Assembly (NCBI RefSeq): GCF_003269275.1
Contig: NZ_QLTS01000005.1
Span: 1 to 64,000, forward strand
Direction of reading: 5' to 3'
Source of the DNA: Phascolarctobacterium faecium DSM 14760
Lineage (GTDB): Bacteria > Bacillota > Negativicutes > Acidaminococcales > Acidaminococcaceae
DNA length: 64,000 bases
Shown: piece after piece, positions 51,393 to 60,903 of the stretch
Position numbering within the stretch: the first letter of the stretch is position 1
Layout of the letters: each line of letters opens with the position of its first letter
Notes under the pieces: generated by a model
Seen by the model: the letters and a program-made list of their open reading frames with translations, nothing else
Databases searched by the model: none
Told to the model about the DNA's origin: nothing
Program-made: the position numbers and the translations under genes

Positions 51393-52676
51393 TTATTTTG
51401 CGTTGTCAATAACAACGTGAGCAGCTTTGCGACGCAGAATATTTGCAAGCAAAAGTCCCATGTTACCATTGGATTTAATGATATTCTTTACTTCGTCCAG
51501 CGTAGCACCATGTTGAGCAGCAATAGCAGATAATTCAGCATCAACGTCTTCCATAGATACCTGAATGTTTTCTGCTTTGGCAATAGCATCCAGAACCAGA
51601 TCAGTTTTTACGTTTTCAGCGGCAGTCGCACGCTGGTTTTCGCGGATCTTAGCCATATCCATACCAGTATACTGCATATACATTTCTAAAGTCATTTTAC
51701 GGCTTTCCAGACTCATACGCATTTCGTCAACCATTTGGCTGATGCGGTCTTCGACCATAATCTCAGGAACTTCAAATTTAGCATTGGCAACAGCAGCATC
51801 AATCAATGCTTTTTCATATTCAACCTTCGCATTGTTTTCAGCATTTTGCTGCATACGTTCTTTGTACGAAGCTTTCAGTTCAGCAACAGTTTTATATTCA
51901 CTGTTAGCTGCAACATATTCGTCATTCAGCTCAGGCAGCTCTTTGCGTTTTACATCTTGAACGTTAACTTTGAACACAGCTTCTTTACCAGCCAGTTCTT
52001 TAACGAAATAATCTTCAGGGAAAGTTACTTCTACATCAGTAGCATCGCCTTTTTTTAGGCCAACCAGCTGATCTTCAAAACCAGGGATAAAGGAGTTAGA
52101 ACCAACTTCCAGAGGATAGCCTTTACCTTCACCGCCGCTGAAAGCTTCACCGTCTACAGTGCCGGCGAAATCAATAATTGCAAAATCACCTTTTTCAATA
52201 ATTGTACCTTCTTCAGCAATTACCATTTTGGCCTGACGGCTGCGCAGTTCTTCTACTGCAGCGTCAACATCTGCATCTTCAACAACAGCTTCTTTTTTCT
52301 CTACAGACAAGCCTTTGTATTCACCCAGTTCTATTTCAGGTTTCAAAGTGACTTTGATAGTCAGTTCCATATCTTTATTTTCTTCAAAAACAGATTCTTC
52401 AACTTTGGGGTCGGACACAGGAATCAGGCTCTCCTGATCAAGTGCTTTAGTATAGCAATCATTAGCAACGATTTCGAATGCTTCTTGTTTAATGGCATCT
52501 TTGCCATAGTGCATTTCAATAATGTTGCGGGGTGCTTTGCCTTTACGGAAACCGGGAATGTTTACGCTGTTAGCGATTTTGCTTATAGCTTTTTTAAAGC
52601 CTTTATTCACTTCCTCAGCGGGTAAAGTAATTTTGAGGGTTGCGTCATTCACAACTCTTTCAACAGATACGTTCAT
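51393..52676 (-). CDS. tig: Trigger factor
   Basis: Ribosome-bound chaperone and prolyl isomerase, 427 residues. The N-terminal ribosome-binding motif is seen as GFRKGKAPRNIIE (the GFRxGKxP signature, about 43-55), followed by the FKBP domain (GDFAIIDFAGTVDGEAFSGG) and a long helical C-terminal domain. AAGGGAGG precedes the ATG. It is the first gene of tig-clpP-clpX. Confidence 0.97.
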   Translation of the reverse strand: MNVSVERVVNDATLKITLPAEEVNKGFKKAISKIANSVNIPGFRKGKAPRNIIEMHYGKDAIKQEAFEIVANDCYTKALDQESLIPVSDPKVEESVFEENKDMELTIKVTLKPEIELGEYKGLSVEKKEAVVEDADVDAAVEELRSRQAKMVIAEEGTIIEKGDFAIIDFAGTVDGEAFSGGEGKGYPLEVGSNSFIPGFEDQLVGLKKGDATDVEVTFPEDYFVKELAGKEAVFKVNVQDVKRKELPELNDEYVAANSEYKTVAELKASYKERMQQNAENNAKVEYEKALIDAAVANAKFEVPEIMVEDRISQMVDEMRMSLESRKMTLEMYMQYTGMDMAKIRENQRATAAENVKTDLVLDAIAKAENIQVSMEDVDAELSAIAAQHGATLDEVKNIIKSNGNMGLLLANILRRKAAHVVIDNAK

Positions 52677-52768
52677 TAAAAAATCCTCCCTTAGGTTTTA
52701 TATGTGTACAAAATTAACAGCTTGTTCAAGGCCAATATCAAAAGATACTGACATAAATCGCTCATAAT

Positions 52769-52797
52769 ATCATATCACAAGGATCTAAAGTTGACAA
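52769..52797 (-). promoter_or_regulatory. Promoter of tig-clpP-clpX
   Basis: TTGTCA (rc of 52792-52797) and TATGAT (rc of 52769-52774), 17 bases apart. No CIRCE or CtsR-type repeat is visible next to it. Confidence 0.7.
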
Positions 52798-52804
52798 GAA
52801 GCAA

Positions 52805-52831
52805 CAAAAAACCCGGCAGGTTTCTGCCGGG
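52805..52831 (-). terminator. Terminator after tRNA-Gly
   Basis: Perfect 8-bp GC stem (CCCGGCAG with CTGCCGGG, 4-nt loop) followed on the minus strand by TTTTTTG, 13 bases after the tRNA. Confidence 0.92.
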
Positions 52832-52843
52832 CCAATATTCAAG

Positions 52844-52918
<75 letters not shown>

Positions 52919-52938
52919 ATTGATTAGCAACAAGATGT

Positions 52939-52967
52939 ATTTTAGAACAGAACGCCATCTTTGTCAA
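52939..52967 (-). promoter_or_regulatory. Promoter of tRNA-Gly
   Basis: TTGACA (rc of 52962-52967) and TAAAAT (rc of 52939-52944) with a 17-nt spacer, about 20 bases before the tRNA. Confidence 0.85.
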
Positions 52968-53001
52968 CATTTTTTTGAAAAATTTCTATATTTTTTTACT
53001 T

Positions 53002-54606
53002 TTAAAAAATTCCCAAAACTAACTGGCTGATATTTTTTGAATGATCGGAAACGCGTTTCATATTTATTAATAATTCCAGCATTACAAAGCCAGCAACCGG
53101 ATCACAACGTTTTTCATTCAATCGTACGATATGATTTTTACGAATCTCTTTCTGATACTGTTTAACCTGACGGCACAATGCCCAGGCTTCTTCAGCCAGT
53201 TTCTTATCGTCTTTTTCCAAGGCTTCCAAAGCTTTACCGCTGGCTTCTAGCACCATCTGCCCTAAAGTGTGCAGCTCGGCTTTAGCCTCATCTGAAAATT
53301 TTACATTATCTTCGTAAATCATCCGTACTTTTTTCGCTAAAGTTTCACCATGGTCACCAATACGCTCAATATCGTTACAGGCATGTAAAAGACCTGTATG
53401 CCGGGCTGATAATTCCCTGCTCATCTGCGTTTCACTCATTTGCGTCAAATATTTGGTAACTTCTTCTTCCAATGCATCTATCACTGGTTCATGTTCTAAA
53501 ACATAAGCGATTTTCCTGCTGTCCATGTCTTCCATTGCCGCTATGCTCAGTTCAACATTATGACGAGCCATGGTTCCCATGCGCACAACCTCTTTGCCAG
53601 CCAGAGTCATAGCGATAGACGGGGTTTTAAGCATATTCACATCCAAATATATCGGTTTGCGCGAAATGACACCGTCACTGCCAGGCAGTAACCGTTCCAC
53701 AAGCTTGATAAAAGGAGCAGCAAAAGGCAGAAAAATAAGTGTATTGATAATATTAAAGGCTGTATGCGCATTAGCGATCTGACGCGCTATATCATGAGCA
53801 GGTGATACTGCCAAAACAAGTTTTATGAACAATCCCATAAAGGTCACGAAAAGAATGCTGCCAATCAGATTGAACAACACATGCGCTAATGCAACACGTT
53901 TTGCCGTAACATTTGCACGCCAGGCCGCCATGATTGCTGTAATGCAGGTACCGATATTATCGCCCAGAAGTACAGGAATTGCACCTTCTAAAGGTATCAA
54001 CCCCTGGCTTGCCATGGCAATCAAAATACCAATAGTAGCGGAGCTGGATTGAATAAGTACTGTCATTACAATACCTACGCCAATGCCTAGAATCGGATTA
54101 TGAGAAAATTTGCCAATAAAATCAACAAAGCCCTGATACTCGCGCAGGGGCAAAACAGATTGTCCCATCATACTCATGCCCAGCATCAGGATACCAAACC
54201 CAAGAAGTACCTGCCCCAGATATTTCCCACGACGGCGTTTAGCAAGCAACTGCATTGCAAACCCTATTGCCAAAATCAAAGTAACATAATCAGTAAGTTT
54301 AAATGCAATCAACTGGGCGGTAATAGTGGTACCAATATTAGCACCCATAACGATGCCGAACGCCTGTTTCAGTGTCATCAGCCCGGCATTTACCAAACCA
54401 ACAGTCATGACTGTTGTTGCACTGCTAGACTGCAAAACAGCAGTTACAGCTGCACCCAACGCTACTCCGACAATCAAAACCCCGGTCAATGCTTCCAGTA
54501 TTTTCTGCAATTTTTCACCAGCAGCACGCTGCAGACCATCACCCATCAATTGCATGCCATATAAAAACAATGCCAGACCACCTAGAAAGCCAAAGAAATA
54601 TACCAT
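53002..54606 (-). CDS. Na+/phosphate cotransporter family protein with PhoU-like domain
   Basis: A 534-residue inner-membrane protein of the NptA/YjbB type. The first about 320 residues contain the two inverted Na/Pi repeats with the QSSSATT motif (AAVTAVLQSSSATT, TVLIQSSSATIG) and several membrane segments; the rest is a cytoplasmic PhoU-like helical domain (ERIGDHGETLA, RVSDHSKNI). It may import or export phosphate with Na+. The ATG follows CTGGGGGC. A promoter lies at 54650-54679. Confidence 0.9.
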   Translation of the reverse strand: MVYFFGFLGGLALFLYGMQLMGDGLQRAAGEKLQKILEALTGVLIVGVALGAAVTAVLQSSSATTVMTVGLVNAGLMTLKQAFGIVMGANIGTTITAQLIAFKLTDYVTLILAIGFAMQLLAKRRRGKYLGQVLLGFGILMLGMSMMGQSVLPLREYQGFVDFIGKFSHNPILGIGVGIVMTVLIQSSSATIGILIAMASQGLIPLEGAIPVLLGDNIGTCITAIMAAWRANVTAKRVALAHVLFNLIGSILFVTFMGLFIKLVLAVSPAHDIARQIANAHTAFNIINTLIFLPFAAPFIKLVERLLPGSDGVISRKPIYLDVNMLKTPSIAMTLAGKEVVRMGTMARHNVELSIAAMEDMDSRKIAYVLEHEPVIDALEEEVTKYLTQMSETQMSRELSARHTGLLHACNDIERIGDHGETLAKKVRMIYEDNVKFSDEAKAELHTLGQMVLEASGKALEALEKDDKKLAEEAWALCRQVKQYQKEIRKNHIVRLNEKRCDPVAGFVMLELLINMKRVSDHSKNISQLVLGIF

Positions 54607-54649
54607 AATTGCCCCCAGTTCTCACCTTTTTATTTTGTACTTGACTTTT

Positions 54650-54679
54650 ATTATACTAGATTTTACAACGAGCTTACAA
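54650..54679 (-). promoter_or_regulatory. Promoter of the Na/Pi cotransporter gene
   Basis: TTGTAA (rc of 54674-54679) and TATAAT (rc of 54650-54655), 18 bases apart. Confidence 0.65.
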
Positions 54680-54740
54680 GAAAAAAACTTTTCCGCAGCG
54701 TCTTATTTTACTGTCCCAGCGGGACTTTTATGCAGCAACA

Positions 54741-54771
54741 AAAAAATCCCCATATCAAAATGATATGGGGT
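54741..54771 (-). terminator. Terminator of the thioredoxin-like gene
   Basis: CCCCATATCA pairs with TGATATGGGG (about 54748-54770), with T-runs on both sides, about 50 bases after the gene end. Confidence 0.85.
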
Positions 54772-54821
54772 AAAAAATCAATATAACATTTGTATACTCA
54801 AGCAGCTCACTCTAATGCCAT

Positions 54822-55061
54822 TTAATTCAAATGTCTGATAATCTCCATTATTTCTTCAACAGGCAGCACACTGCCGCCTGCAACAACTTTTTCATCAATA
54901 ACCAAAGCTGGTAAGGCCATAACTCCGTAAGCGACTACACGCCGTAAATCATTAACACGTTCAAACTCAGCATGACATTTGAGTTTTTTAGCCGCGATGG
55001 CTGCATTTTGCAATAACAATTCGCATTGTTTCGTCATAGGCCCTAAAACCTTTATATGCAT
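54822..55061 (-). CDS. Small thioredoxin-fold protein (MTH895/TM0996-like) without CxxC
   Basis: A 79-residue protein of the small thioredoxin-like family (MHIKVLGP start, GVMALPALVIDEKVV with the cis-proline, then a C-terminal helix). The family normally has CxxC after the first strand (GPGCxxC); here the segment reads GPMTKQC, so only one cysteine remains and classical disulfide exchange is unlikely. AAGGTGA precedes the ATG. It is monocistronic. Its role is unknown. Confidence 0.8.
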   Translation of the reverse strand: MHIKVLGPMTKQCELLLQNAAIAAKKLKCHAEFERVNDLRRVVAYGVMALPALVIDEKVVAGGSVLPVEEIMEIIRHLN

Positions 55062-55204
55062 TTATATCACCTTCGCTTTTCTTAGTGCTTGGCTTACAGT
55101 TATAGGATACCAAAAGCCTTTGTCCTAAGTTGGGCTAAAAAGTGAACTGTTTGTGAATTTTCAGACAATTCATCCTGCTTCGCTCAATATTGACAAATTT
55201 TACT

Positions 55205-55837
55205 TTATGACAGAACTTTATCAGTATGCTCCAAAATATTTTTTTCTGCTGATAAGGCTTCTTGCTCCAATGCTGCAATTCTTTCGACAAGAACTGAGCA
55301 ATAATCCTGATCGCTAATCAGATTAAGATTTATTTTTACATTATAAACTGCGCTACGTACAGCTGCCCTGGCCATCAATGCCGCTACAGCAGCATCTGTA
55401 ATTACGGCTGGATTACCTAATTCTGCCGCTTCTGCCGCCAAAAGTAAAACTGCCAGAGCTTTTTCACCGATTTTCAAAGGTATCTCTGCTGCCATTTTAG
55501 CAGCTTCCTGAATTTTTATTTGGCGCAGTTCTTTTTCCAAATCTGTTGCTTTCGGCATCTTATAACATTTCATGAATGCTTCAAAAACGCTGGCATCCTC
55601 TTGTACCAACTGAAGCAATTCTTTTCGCAAATATTTACTTGCGGCTGCCAACCTAATCATTTCACCTTCTACCGATAAAAATTTTTCTTTTCCCACAGTA
55701 AGATTGGCAACCATTGAAGTTAACGCCGCACCTATGGCTCCACCTAATGCAGCGGCACCTCCACCTCCTGGTACAGGTTCTTTAGATGCAAGTCTTTCTA
55801 AAAATTCATCACAGTTAAGTTTCATAAAATCGTTCAT
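55205..55837 (-). CDS. Cyclodeaminase/cyclohydrolase family protein (FchA-like)
   Basis: A 210-residue, mostly helical protein of the formiminotetrahydrofolate cyclodeaminase/methenyl-THF cyclohydrolase family. The signature PVPGGGGAAALGGAIGAALTSMV lies at about residues 21-43 (its core PGGGGAAALGGA is the diagnostic part). Family members release ammonia from 5-formimino-THF or open 5,10-methenyl-THF. No histidine-degradation genes are nearby. It starts one base after the 5'-nucleotidase gene, so the two are co-transcribed. Confidence 0.87.
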   Translation of the reverse strand: MNDFMKLNCDEFLERLASKEPVPGGGGAAALGGAIGAALTSMVANLTVGKEKFLSVEGEMIRLAAASKYLRKELLQLVQEDASVFEAFMKCYKMPKATDLEKELRQIKIQEAAKMAAEIPLKIGEKALAVLLLAAEAAELGNPAVITDAAVAALMARAAVRSAVYNVKINLNLISDQDYCSVLVERIAALEQEALSAEKNILEHTDKVLS

Positions 55838-55838
55838 T

Positions 55839-57371
55839 TTAGACTCCCTGTTTTTTTATTTGTAATCGCTCATCATGAGCAGGATAGTCAACCATTTTCA
55901 AGCTTCGCAGCGCAAAAGCAAAAAAAGTCTTATCCTTACCACAATCCCTCAAATGCCGTGCATTTTGCAGGCTGTAAAAACCATCGCCGCCACTGAACAT
56001 AAAATCATTACTTATGACCTTATAATATTTTTCATCCGCTAATGTGCTGCCATCAGACAAAGTAACACTGCTAATTCTCTGTCCTTCCTCCCTTCTGATA
56101 TCAGCACTGATCTGCAACCCTGAAAAACGCAGCCTGCTGATATCCGGGTTGCCAATACCATGTTCCAGAACCTGCCTCAGATCACTGCCTTTTACTTCTG
56201 CTGTATATATGGTACTGTCAAAGGGAAAGATTTTCAATAAATCACGAACCGTTACCCTTCCAGACGGCAAAGTATCACGTATAGCTCCACCGTTATATAA
56301 AGCAACATCAGCCTTAAAGCCGTTTTTCAAAACATCCATAAAAAAGTCTCCGACTCTTGATTCTCCATTACGGTCATTTGTCAGCACCTGGCTATTGACA
56401 GCTAAAATCTCATTATATTTAGAATCTATGTTTTTAAATATTGGTTCCAAAAACCTTTCCATTGCATTATCCTGTACTCTCGGTAATTCGCTTAATTTAT
56501 AAACACGCGAATTTGCAGAAACAACCTTCTGAGCTGCCATGGAATATAACAAATTGATTCTGCCAACTGCCTCCCCATAGCATCCGGCCTGAATTACCGG
56601 AATATCTTCATATGTCCCGCTGACACACAAATGTGAATGTCCTGTGACAACGGCATCTACTCCATGAATTTTTTGCAAAATCGGTACTATCTCTCCTGTA
56701 ATACCATGTTTCTCCCCTTGGCGGCTGCCAATATGTGTCAGTAGAACAATAATTTGTGCCCCTTGCCTTCTCAACTCATCAACATATACCTGTGCAATCT
56801 GTTCCGGCGGTAAAATTTTTACCTTCTGCAAATTAAACTGCGATGCTTTTTCCTTAGTTTCAACCGTAGTAAGACCCAATATACCAATTGTCAAACCATT
56901 CCTCTGCAACATTATATATGGTTTAAAAGGTTCCGCAACTCTATCACCTGCAGCCTCAACAATATTTGCTCCCAAAATAGGGAAATTTGCTGCGGCAGCC
57001 TGCCTCTTTATTACGTCCAGAGGATAGTCAAAAATATGATTGCCTGCTGTATTTGCACTAAAACCCATCTTATTCATCGCTGTCACAACTGGCAGTCCCT
57101 GATACTCATTGGCATCAATTGTTCCAGAAAACATATCACCACCGCCCAAAAGTAAGTATCCTACAGGATTTTGCTTCATCAGTTCGTTAATTACTCCTGA
57201 CAAAACAGCAATTCCAGGATCAGCAGCTTCAGCACGCAGGTGCCCATGGAAATCATTCACACTGTAAATATCTATTTCGACAAAGTTTTTTTCTGCCGCA
57301 TTTACGGCCGTTGCGATCAACAATAACAGTAGTGTTAACCATATCAGACTACATTTTTTCAGCCTGATCAT
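55839..57371 (-). CDS. Secreted 5'-nucleotidase/cyclic phosphodiesterase family protein (UshA-like)
   Basis: A periplasmic dinuclear-metal phosphoesterase, 510 residues. It has a signal peptide (LIWLTLLLLLIATAVNA, cleavage near residue 25), the metallophosphatase motifs NDFHGHL, GGGDMFSGT, GNHIFDYP and VTGHSHL, and the C-terminal 5'-nucleotidase domain with GGAIRDTLPSG and FPFDSTI. GNHEFD is the usual form; here I replaces E. GGGGGTGG precedes the ATG. It probably salvages nucleotides in the periplasm. Confidence 0.9.
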   Translation of the reverse strand: MIRLKKCSLIWLTLLLLLIATAVNAAEKNFVEIDIYSVNDFHGHLRAEAADPGIAVLSGVINELMKQNPVGYLLLGGGDMFSGTIDANEYQGLPVVTAMNKMGFSANTAGNHIFDYPLDVIKRQAAAANFPILGANIVEAAGDRVAEPFKPYIMLQRNGLTIGILGLTTVETKEKASQFNLQKVKILPPEQIAQVYVDELRRQGAQIIVLLTHIGSRQGEKHGITGEIVPILQKIHGVDAVVTGHSHLCVSGTYEDIPVIQAGCYGEAVGRINLLYSMAAQKVVSANSRVYKLSELPRVQDNAMERFLEPIFKNIDSKYNEILAVNSQVLTNDRNGESRVGDFFMDVLKNGFKADVALYNGGAIRDTLPSGRVTVRDLLKIFPFDSTIYTAEVKGSDLRQVLEHGIGNPDISRLRFSGLQISADIRREEGQRISSVTLSDGSTLADEKYYKVISNDFMFSGGDGFYSLQNARHLRDCGKDKTFFAFALRSLKMVDYPAHDERLQIKKQGV

Positions 57372-57434
57372 TTTTCCACCCCCATTTTAAACTGCCTTGA
57401 TTTTATTCGCCGCTGCCCAATATTTTCCCTGCTA

Positions 57435-57466
57435 AAAAAGCACAGGGAAAATTTCCTGTGCTTTTT
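57435..57466 (-). terminator. Terminator after the RuvC-like gene
   Basis: A 14- to 15-bp stem (AAAAAGCACAGGAAA with its complement) with T-runs on both strands, immediately after the stop codon. Confidence 0.9.
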
Positions 57467-57467
57467 A

Positions 57468-57884
57468 TTATACTGTATTTATTTTTTTCAAATAACGACG
57501 TACCAAAACAGCCGCTGCGTAACCGTCTAAATTAACAGGCGGAACTTGCAGACCCAAAGGAAGTAAACGGCGCCAGCCCTGCGGAGGGTTTTCCTGCCAA
57601 TACAATTTTCTGGCCTCTTCCGTACTGTAGCCTTCTTCTATCATTAATATCTTAATTACAGTAGTTACTTCCATCAGCATTTTTTTTATGCTTTCACAGT
57701 TAGTGCCGTTCCCCAAAATCACAGCAGCTGGAGCAGATCCTAATATTTGCGGCAGCACTTCTGGTAAAGTTTCTGTTGCCAGTACTGCAACCTTTTTTAT
57801 TCTTCCATCTGCCTCTACCCATGCAAATCCAGTTTTAGCACTACCAGGATCAACGCCTAAGTACCATACTTTATTTTCCGGCAT
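57468..57884 (-). CDS. RuvC/YqgF-like RNase H fold protein
   Basis: A 138-residue protein of the RNase H-like superfamily, close to pre-16S rRNA nuclease/Holliday-junction resolvase-like proteins. LGVDPGSAKTGFAW (about 9-22) carries the first catalytic aspartate, followed by AVILGNGTNCE and IEEGYSTEEARKLYW, and an aspartate near the end in NLDGYAAAVLV. It is not the canonical YqgF, and the function is not established. It overlaps the DUF3084 gene by 14 bases; this pair recurs in Negativicutes as far as I recall. Confidence 0.8.
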   Translation of the reverse strand: MPENKVWYLGVDPGSAKTGFAWVEADGRIKKVAVLATETLPEVLPQILGSAPAAVILGNGTNCESIKKMLMEVTTVIKILMIEEGYSTEEARKLYWQENPPQGWRRLLPLGLQVPPVNLDGYAAAVLVRRYLKKINTV

Positions 57885-59043
57885 TTTCCACCTCTAAGCG
57901 CAGTAAAACCGGTCCAGAAGCGTTAATGTCACCTTTAGCATAGGCCTTAAGTATAACTTTCCCGCCATACTTAGCCATTTTCTCACCTGTTTCGACCATT
58001 GTTCCAGCATCCATATTACCAACCTTACCTGTAAGCGGGTCTGGTATGACTCCGGCAGCAACAGCTACACGGTTAATATCAGACAGAAACTCTAATATTT
58101 CACCATTCATACTGCTCTCACTTTGTTCAAGGTCTATTTCTTTACTAAAAATCAGCTCGTTATTTTTATAAATACGATTGTCCGCTGCCAATTCCAACGT
58201 ACATACAGCCGGTTCTCCAGCAATAATATTAGCAACAGTCCTTACTCTGACAAAAATATTCCCCTGTGCAGCTTTAATGCGCGTCAAAGCCTCTTCAATT
58301 ACCTCATTAGGCATCCATATGGCCTGCACAGGTTCTTCTGCTTCTATTCCCATACGATGCAGGGTCACTTCATTAGCCGTAGCTAAAAACAACTGCATTT
58401 GCCGACTATTTTCTTCGTCATTTAAACTTCCTTTTAAAACTCCTGCATAAACAACTTCGCCGCTTCGAAAAACAACCTGACCTTCACGAATAGCCAAAAT
58501 TCCTCGCCGCAGACGTTCTGTCATCTGTTCCAGATTAGTTACTTCCCCTTCAAGAGACTGCTTAGCCTGTGACAATTCTCCCACAGCCGACTGAGCCTGC
58601 TGAAGCTGGCCTTTGGCTTCCTCATAATTCTGACGAGCAACAACTAACTGATTCTCAATCGCCGCTTTTTCAGCCGCGCTGGCTTTTATCTGTTCATCCA
58701 AAGCCAGAATTGCCTTATTCTTTTCAGCAACATCAGCCTGAGCCTTTGCCAACGCCACAGCCGCCTGATCTTTTTCTCTGTTCAAGGCCGCTAATTCATT
58801 CTGAAGCTTTTCCATTCCAAACATTGCGGTTCTGGCACTGTCAGAAGCAACAGCCATCGTTACCAAAGTAATAGAGGCGATCAAAATTCCGGTTATAACG
58901 GTCATCAACACAGAAGTATGATAGGGCCTTAAACCAAAAACAGAAAGTTTTTTCTTGCCGATCTTACTTCCCAGTTTATCACCAATAAAAGCAATCAAAC
59001 CGCCAACTACTGCCAGAATTAAAATCAACCGTAATCCGAACAT
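57871..59043 (-). CDS. DUF3084-type membrane protein with coiled coil
   Basis: A 390-residue inner-membrane protein: two N-terminal membrane segments (LRLILILAVVGGLIAFIGD and VLMTVITGILIASITLVTM, near 4-22 and 45-64), a long coiled coil (about 75-180) and a C-terminal soluble domain. The pattern is that of the DUF3084 family, whose function is unknown. CACCTCC complement (AAGGAGGTG) precedes the ATG. It stands downstream of the LPS transport genes, so a link to envelope assembly is possible. Confidence 0.82.
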   Translation of the reverse strand: MFGLRLILILAVVGGLIAFIGDKLGSKIGKKKLSVFGLRPYHTSVLMTVITGILIASITLVTMAVASDSARTAMFGMEKLQNELAALNREKDQAAVALAKAQADVAEKNKAILALDEQIKASAAEKAAIENQLVVARQNYEEAKGQLQQAQSAVGELSQAKQSLEGEVTNLEQMTERLRRGILAIREGQVVFRSGEVVYAGVLKGSLNDEENSRQMQLFLATANEVTLHRMGIEAEEPVQAIWMPNEVIEEALTRIKAAQGNIFVRVRTVANIIAGEPAVCTLELAADNRIYKNNELIFSKEIDLEQSESSMNGEILEFLSDINRVAVAAGVIPDPLTGKVGNMDAGTMVETGEKMAKYGGKVILKAYAKGDINASGPVLLRLEVENAGK

Positions 59044-59080
59044 GAATACACCTCCTTTACTTCAAAATATATTTTTTTAA

Positions 59081-60172
59081 TCAAGCGTTTTTCTTCTGCA
59101 GTAAAAATACACCGGCTCCCAAACAAATCAGATTGGGAATAATACATGCCAGCAGAGGATTCATCACCCCGCCTTTACCAAGACCTGTAGTAAGTGTCAT
59201 TATCGCATAATAAATAAAGATTACGATAATACTGATACCAAGGCCAATAGAAGAACTTGTTCTTTGTTTCTGAGTGCCTAACGGAGCACCGATCATAGCA
59301 AAGAAAAAGCTGGCTAACGGAATCGAAATCCGCATATAGATTTCACACCACTGGCGTGCTGTCGGCTGATGCTGTCTTTCTAAAACAGAAATATATTCAC
59401 GCAATTCCCTGATTGTCATTTCCTCAGGTTCTTTTTGTTCCCAGGAAATCTCTCTTGGAGTCACATCAAGCGGAATGATCTGCTCTTTAAATTTAGCAGT
59501 GCTTTTAATGCCTTCCGCTTCGTTCATTGTATAAACAGTACCATCTTCCAGACGCCAGGATCCATTTTCCCAGTAAGCTTGTTTTGCTGTTTGAATTCTC
59601 GCCAGATGAGATTTTTCAAACTCTTCGATCGTAATATTTTCCATTAAACCTTTTTCTTCATCAAAACGGCGGGCATAAGTAATTCTCTGAGTACTGCCAC
59701 TCAAAGTCTTAATGATAACATGATCCTGGGTTCTCGGTTTAGTATTCTTTTTAATCTCATATTCTAAAATCCTGCCATACTGTACTTTTGCCGCCGGCAC
59801 TACCTTCTCTGCCCAAACAACCGAAAACATGCTGACAAAAAAAGCTACGATCAGTACAGGTGCAACAATACGGTAATAACTGATACCCCCTGATTTCATT
59901 GCCACAATCTCGCTGCTGCCTGACAATTTACCAAATGCCATCAGCGAAGCCAGCAGCATCGACATTGGAAAGGTATAATTTACTACTTCTGGTAAACTAT
60001 ACATAAATAATCTGGCAATAGTTTCTCCCGAGGCCCCGTATTTAGTCATGTATTGTGTCAGCTTAAAAAGCATGGAGCTGGCAATAAAAATACTGGAAAA
60101 CGAAGCGATACCAAAAATAAAAGGGTACAGCAATTCACTTAAAACATAACGATCCAGTAAGCGTAAACGCAT
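59081..60172 (-). CDS. LPS export permease (LptF/LptG family, YjgP/YjgQ)
   Basis: An inner-membrane permease of the LptBFG complex that pulls LPS from the membrane, 363 residues. Three membrane segments lie near the N-terminus (about 12-120), then a periplasmic beta-jellyroll domain (about 125-265) and three more segments at the C-terminus. LLDRYVLSELLYPF at the start is typical. Only one such gene is visible, so the other subunit is elsewhere or the complex is homodimeric. TAGGAGGAAT precedes the ATG, eleven bases after lptB. Confidence 0.92.
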   Translation of the reverse strand: MRLRLLDRYVLSELLYPFIFGIASFSSIFIASSMLFKLTQYMTKYGASGETIARLFMYSLPEVVNYTFPMSMLLASLMAFGKLSGSSEIVAMKSGGISYYRIVAPVLIVAFFVSMFSVVWAEKVVPAAKVQYGRILEYEIKKNTKPRTQDHVIIKTLSGSTQRITYARRFDEEKGLMENITIEEFEKSHLARIQTAKQAYWENGSWRLEDGTVYTMNEAEGIKSTAKFKEQIIPLDVTPREISWEQKEPEEMTIRELREYISVLERQHQPTARQWCEIYMRISIPLASFFFAMIGAPLGTQKQRTSSSIGLGISIIVIFIYYAIMTLTTGLGKGGVMNPLLACIIPNLICLGAGVFLLQKKNA

Positions 60173-60183
60173 CCCTATTCCTC

Positions 60184-60903
60184 CTACATGCTAAAGTTTT
60201 CGCCAAGATAATATTTACGTGCCGTTGGATCGTTAGCGATGGTTTCGCTGTCACCATGAATTAAAATTTCACCGTTGGCAAGGATATATGCTTTATCAAC
60301 AATACTTAAAGTTTCTCTCACATTATGGTCTGTTATCAGGATACCAATTCCGCGCTTTGCTAAATGTGCTATCATTCCCTGGATATCTGATACAGCAATA
60401 GGATCGATTCCAGCAAAAGGTTCATCTAACAGAATAAAAGCAGGATCCGTAGCCAAAGCCCTGGCGATTTCAACACGTCTGCGCTCACCACCGGAAAGCT
60501 CTGTTCCTTTGCTTTTTCTTATGTGTTCAATACGAAATTCTTCGATTAAAGAATTCATTTTGTTCACACGTTCTTCCTCAGTCAGAACAGTCGTTTCTAA
60601 AATCGCTAAAATATTTTCTTCAACTGTCATTTTTCGAAAAATCGATGCTTCCTGCGGCAAATAACCGATGCCAGCCCTGGCCCGTTCATACATTGCCAAA
60701 GATGATATATCATCTCCATCTAAAGTAACTACACCTTCATCAGGACGTTCAATGCCTACAATCATATAAAATGTCGTAGTCTTACCGGCACCATTAGGCC
60801 CCAGTAACCCGACGACACTTCCCTGCTCTACTGTGATGCTGACCCGATTAACAACGCGCCGTCCTGAATATTCTTTTACAAGATCTTTCGTTTCTATAAT
60901 CAC
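60184..60903 (-). CDS. lptB: LPS export ABC ATPase LptB
   Basis: The cytoplasmic ATPase of LPS transport, 239 residues. Walker A is [13 protein letters not shown], the signature [15 protein letters not shown], Walker [14 protein letters not shown] and the H-loop [11 protein letters not shown]. The start is GTG at 60903, which overlaps the lptA stop codon by one base (TAGTG). Confidence 0.96.
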   Translation of the reverse strand: MIIETKDLVKEYSGRRVVNRVSITVEQGSVVGLLGPNGAGKTTTFYMIVGIERPDEGVVTLDGDDISSLAMYERARAGIGYLPQEASIFRKMTVEENILAILETTVLTEEERVNKMNSLIEEFRIEHIRKSKGTELSGGERRRVEIARALATDPAFILLDEPFAGIDPIAVSDIQGMIAHLAKRGIGILITDHNVRETLSIVDKAYILANGEILIHGDSETIANDPTARKYYLGENFSM

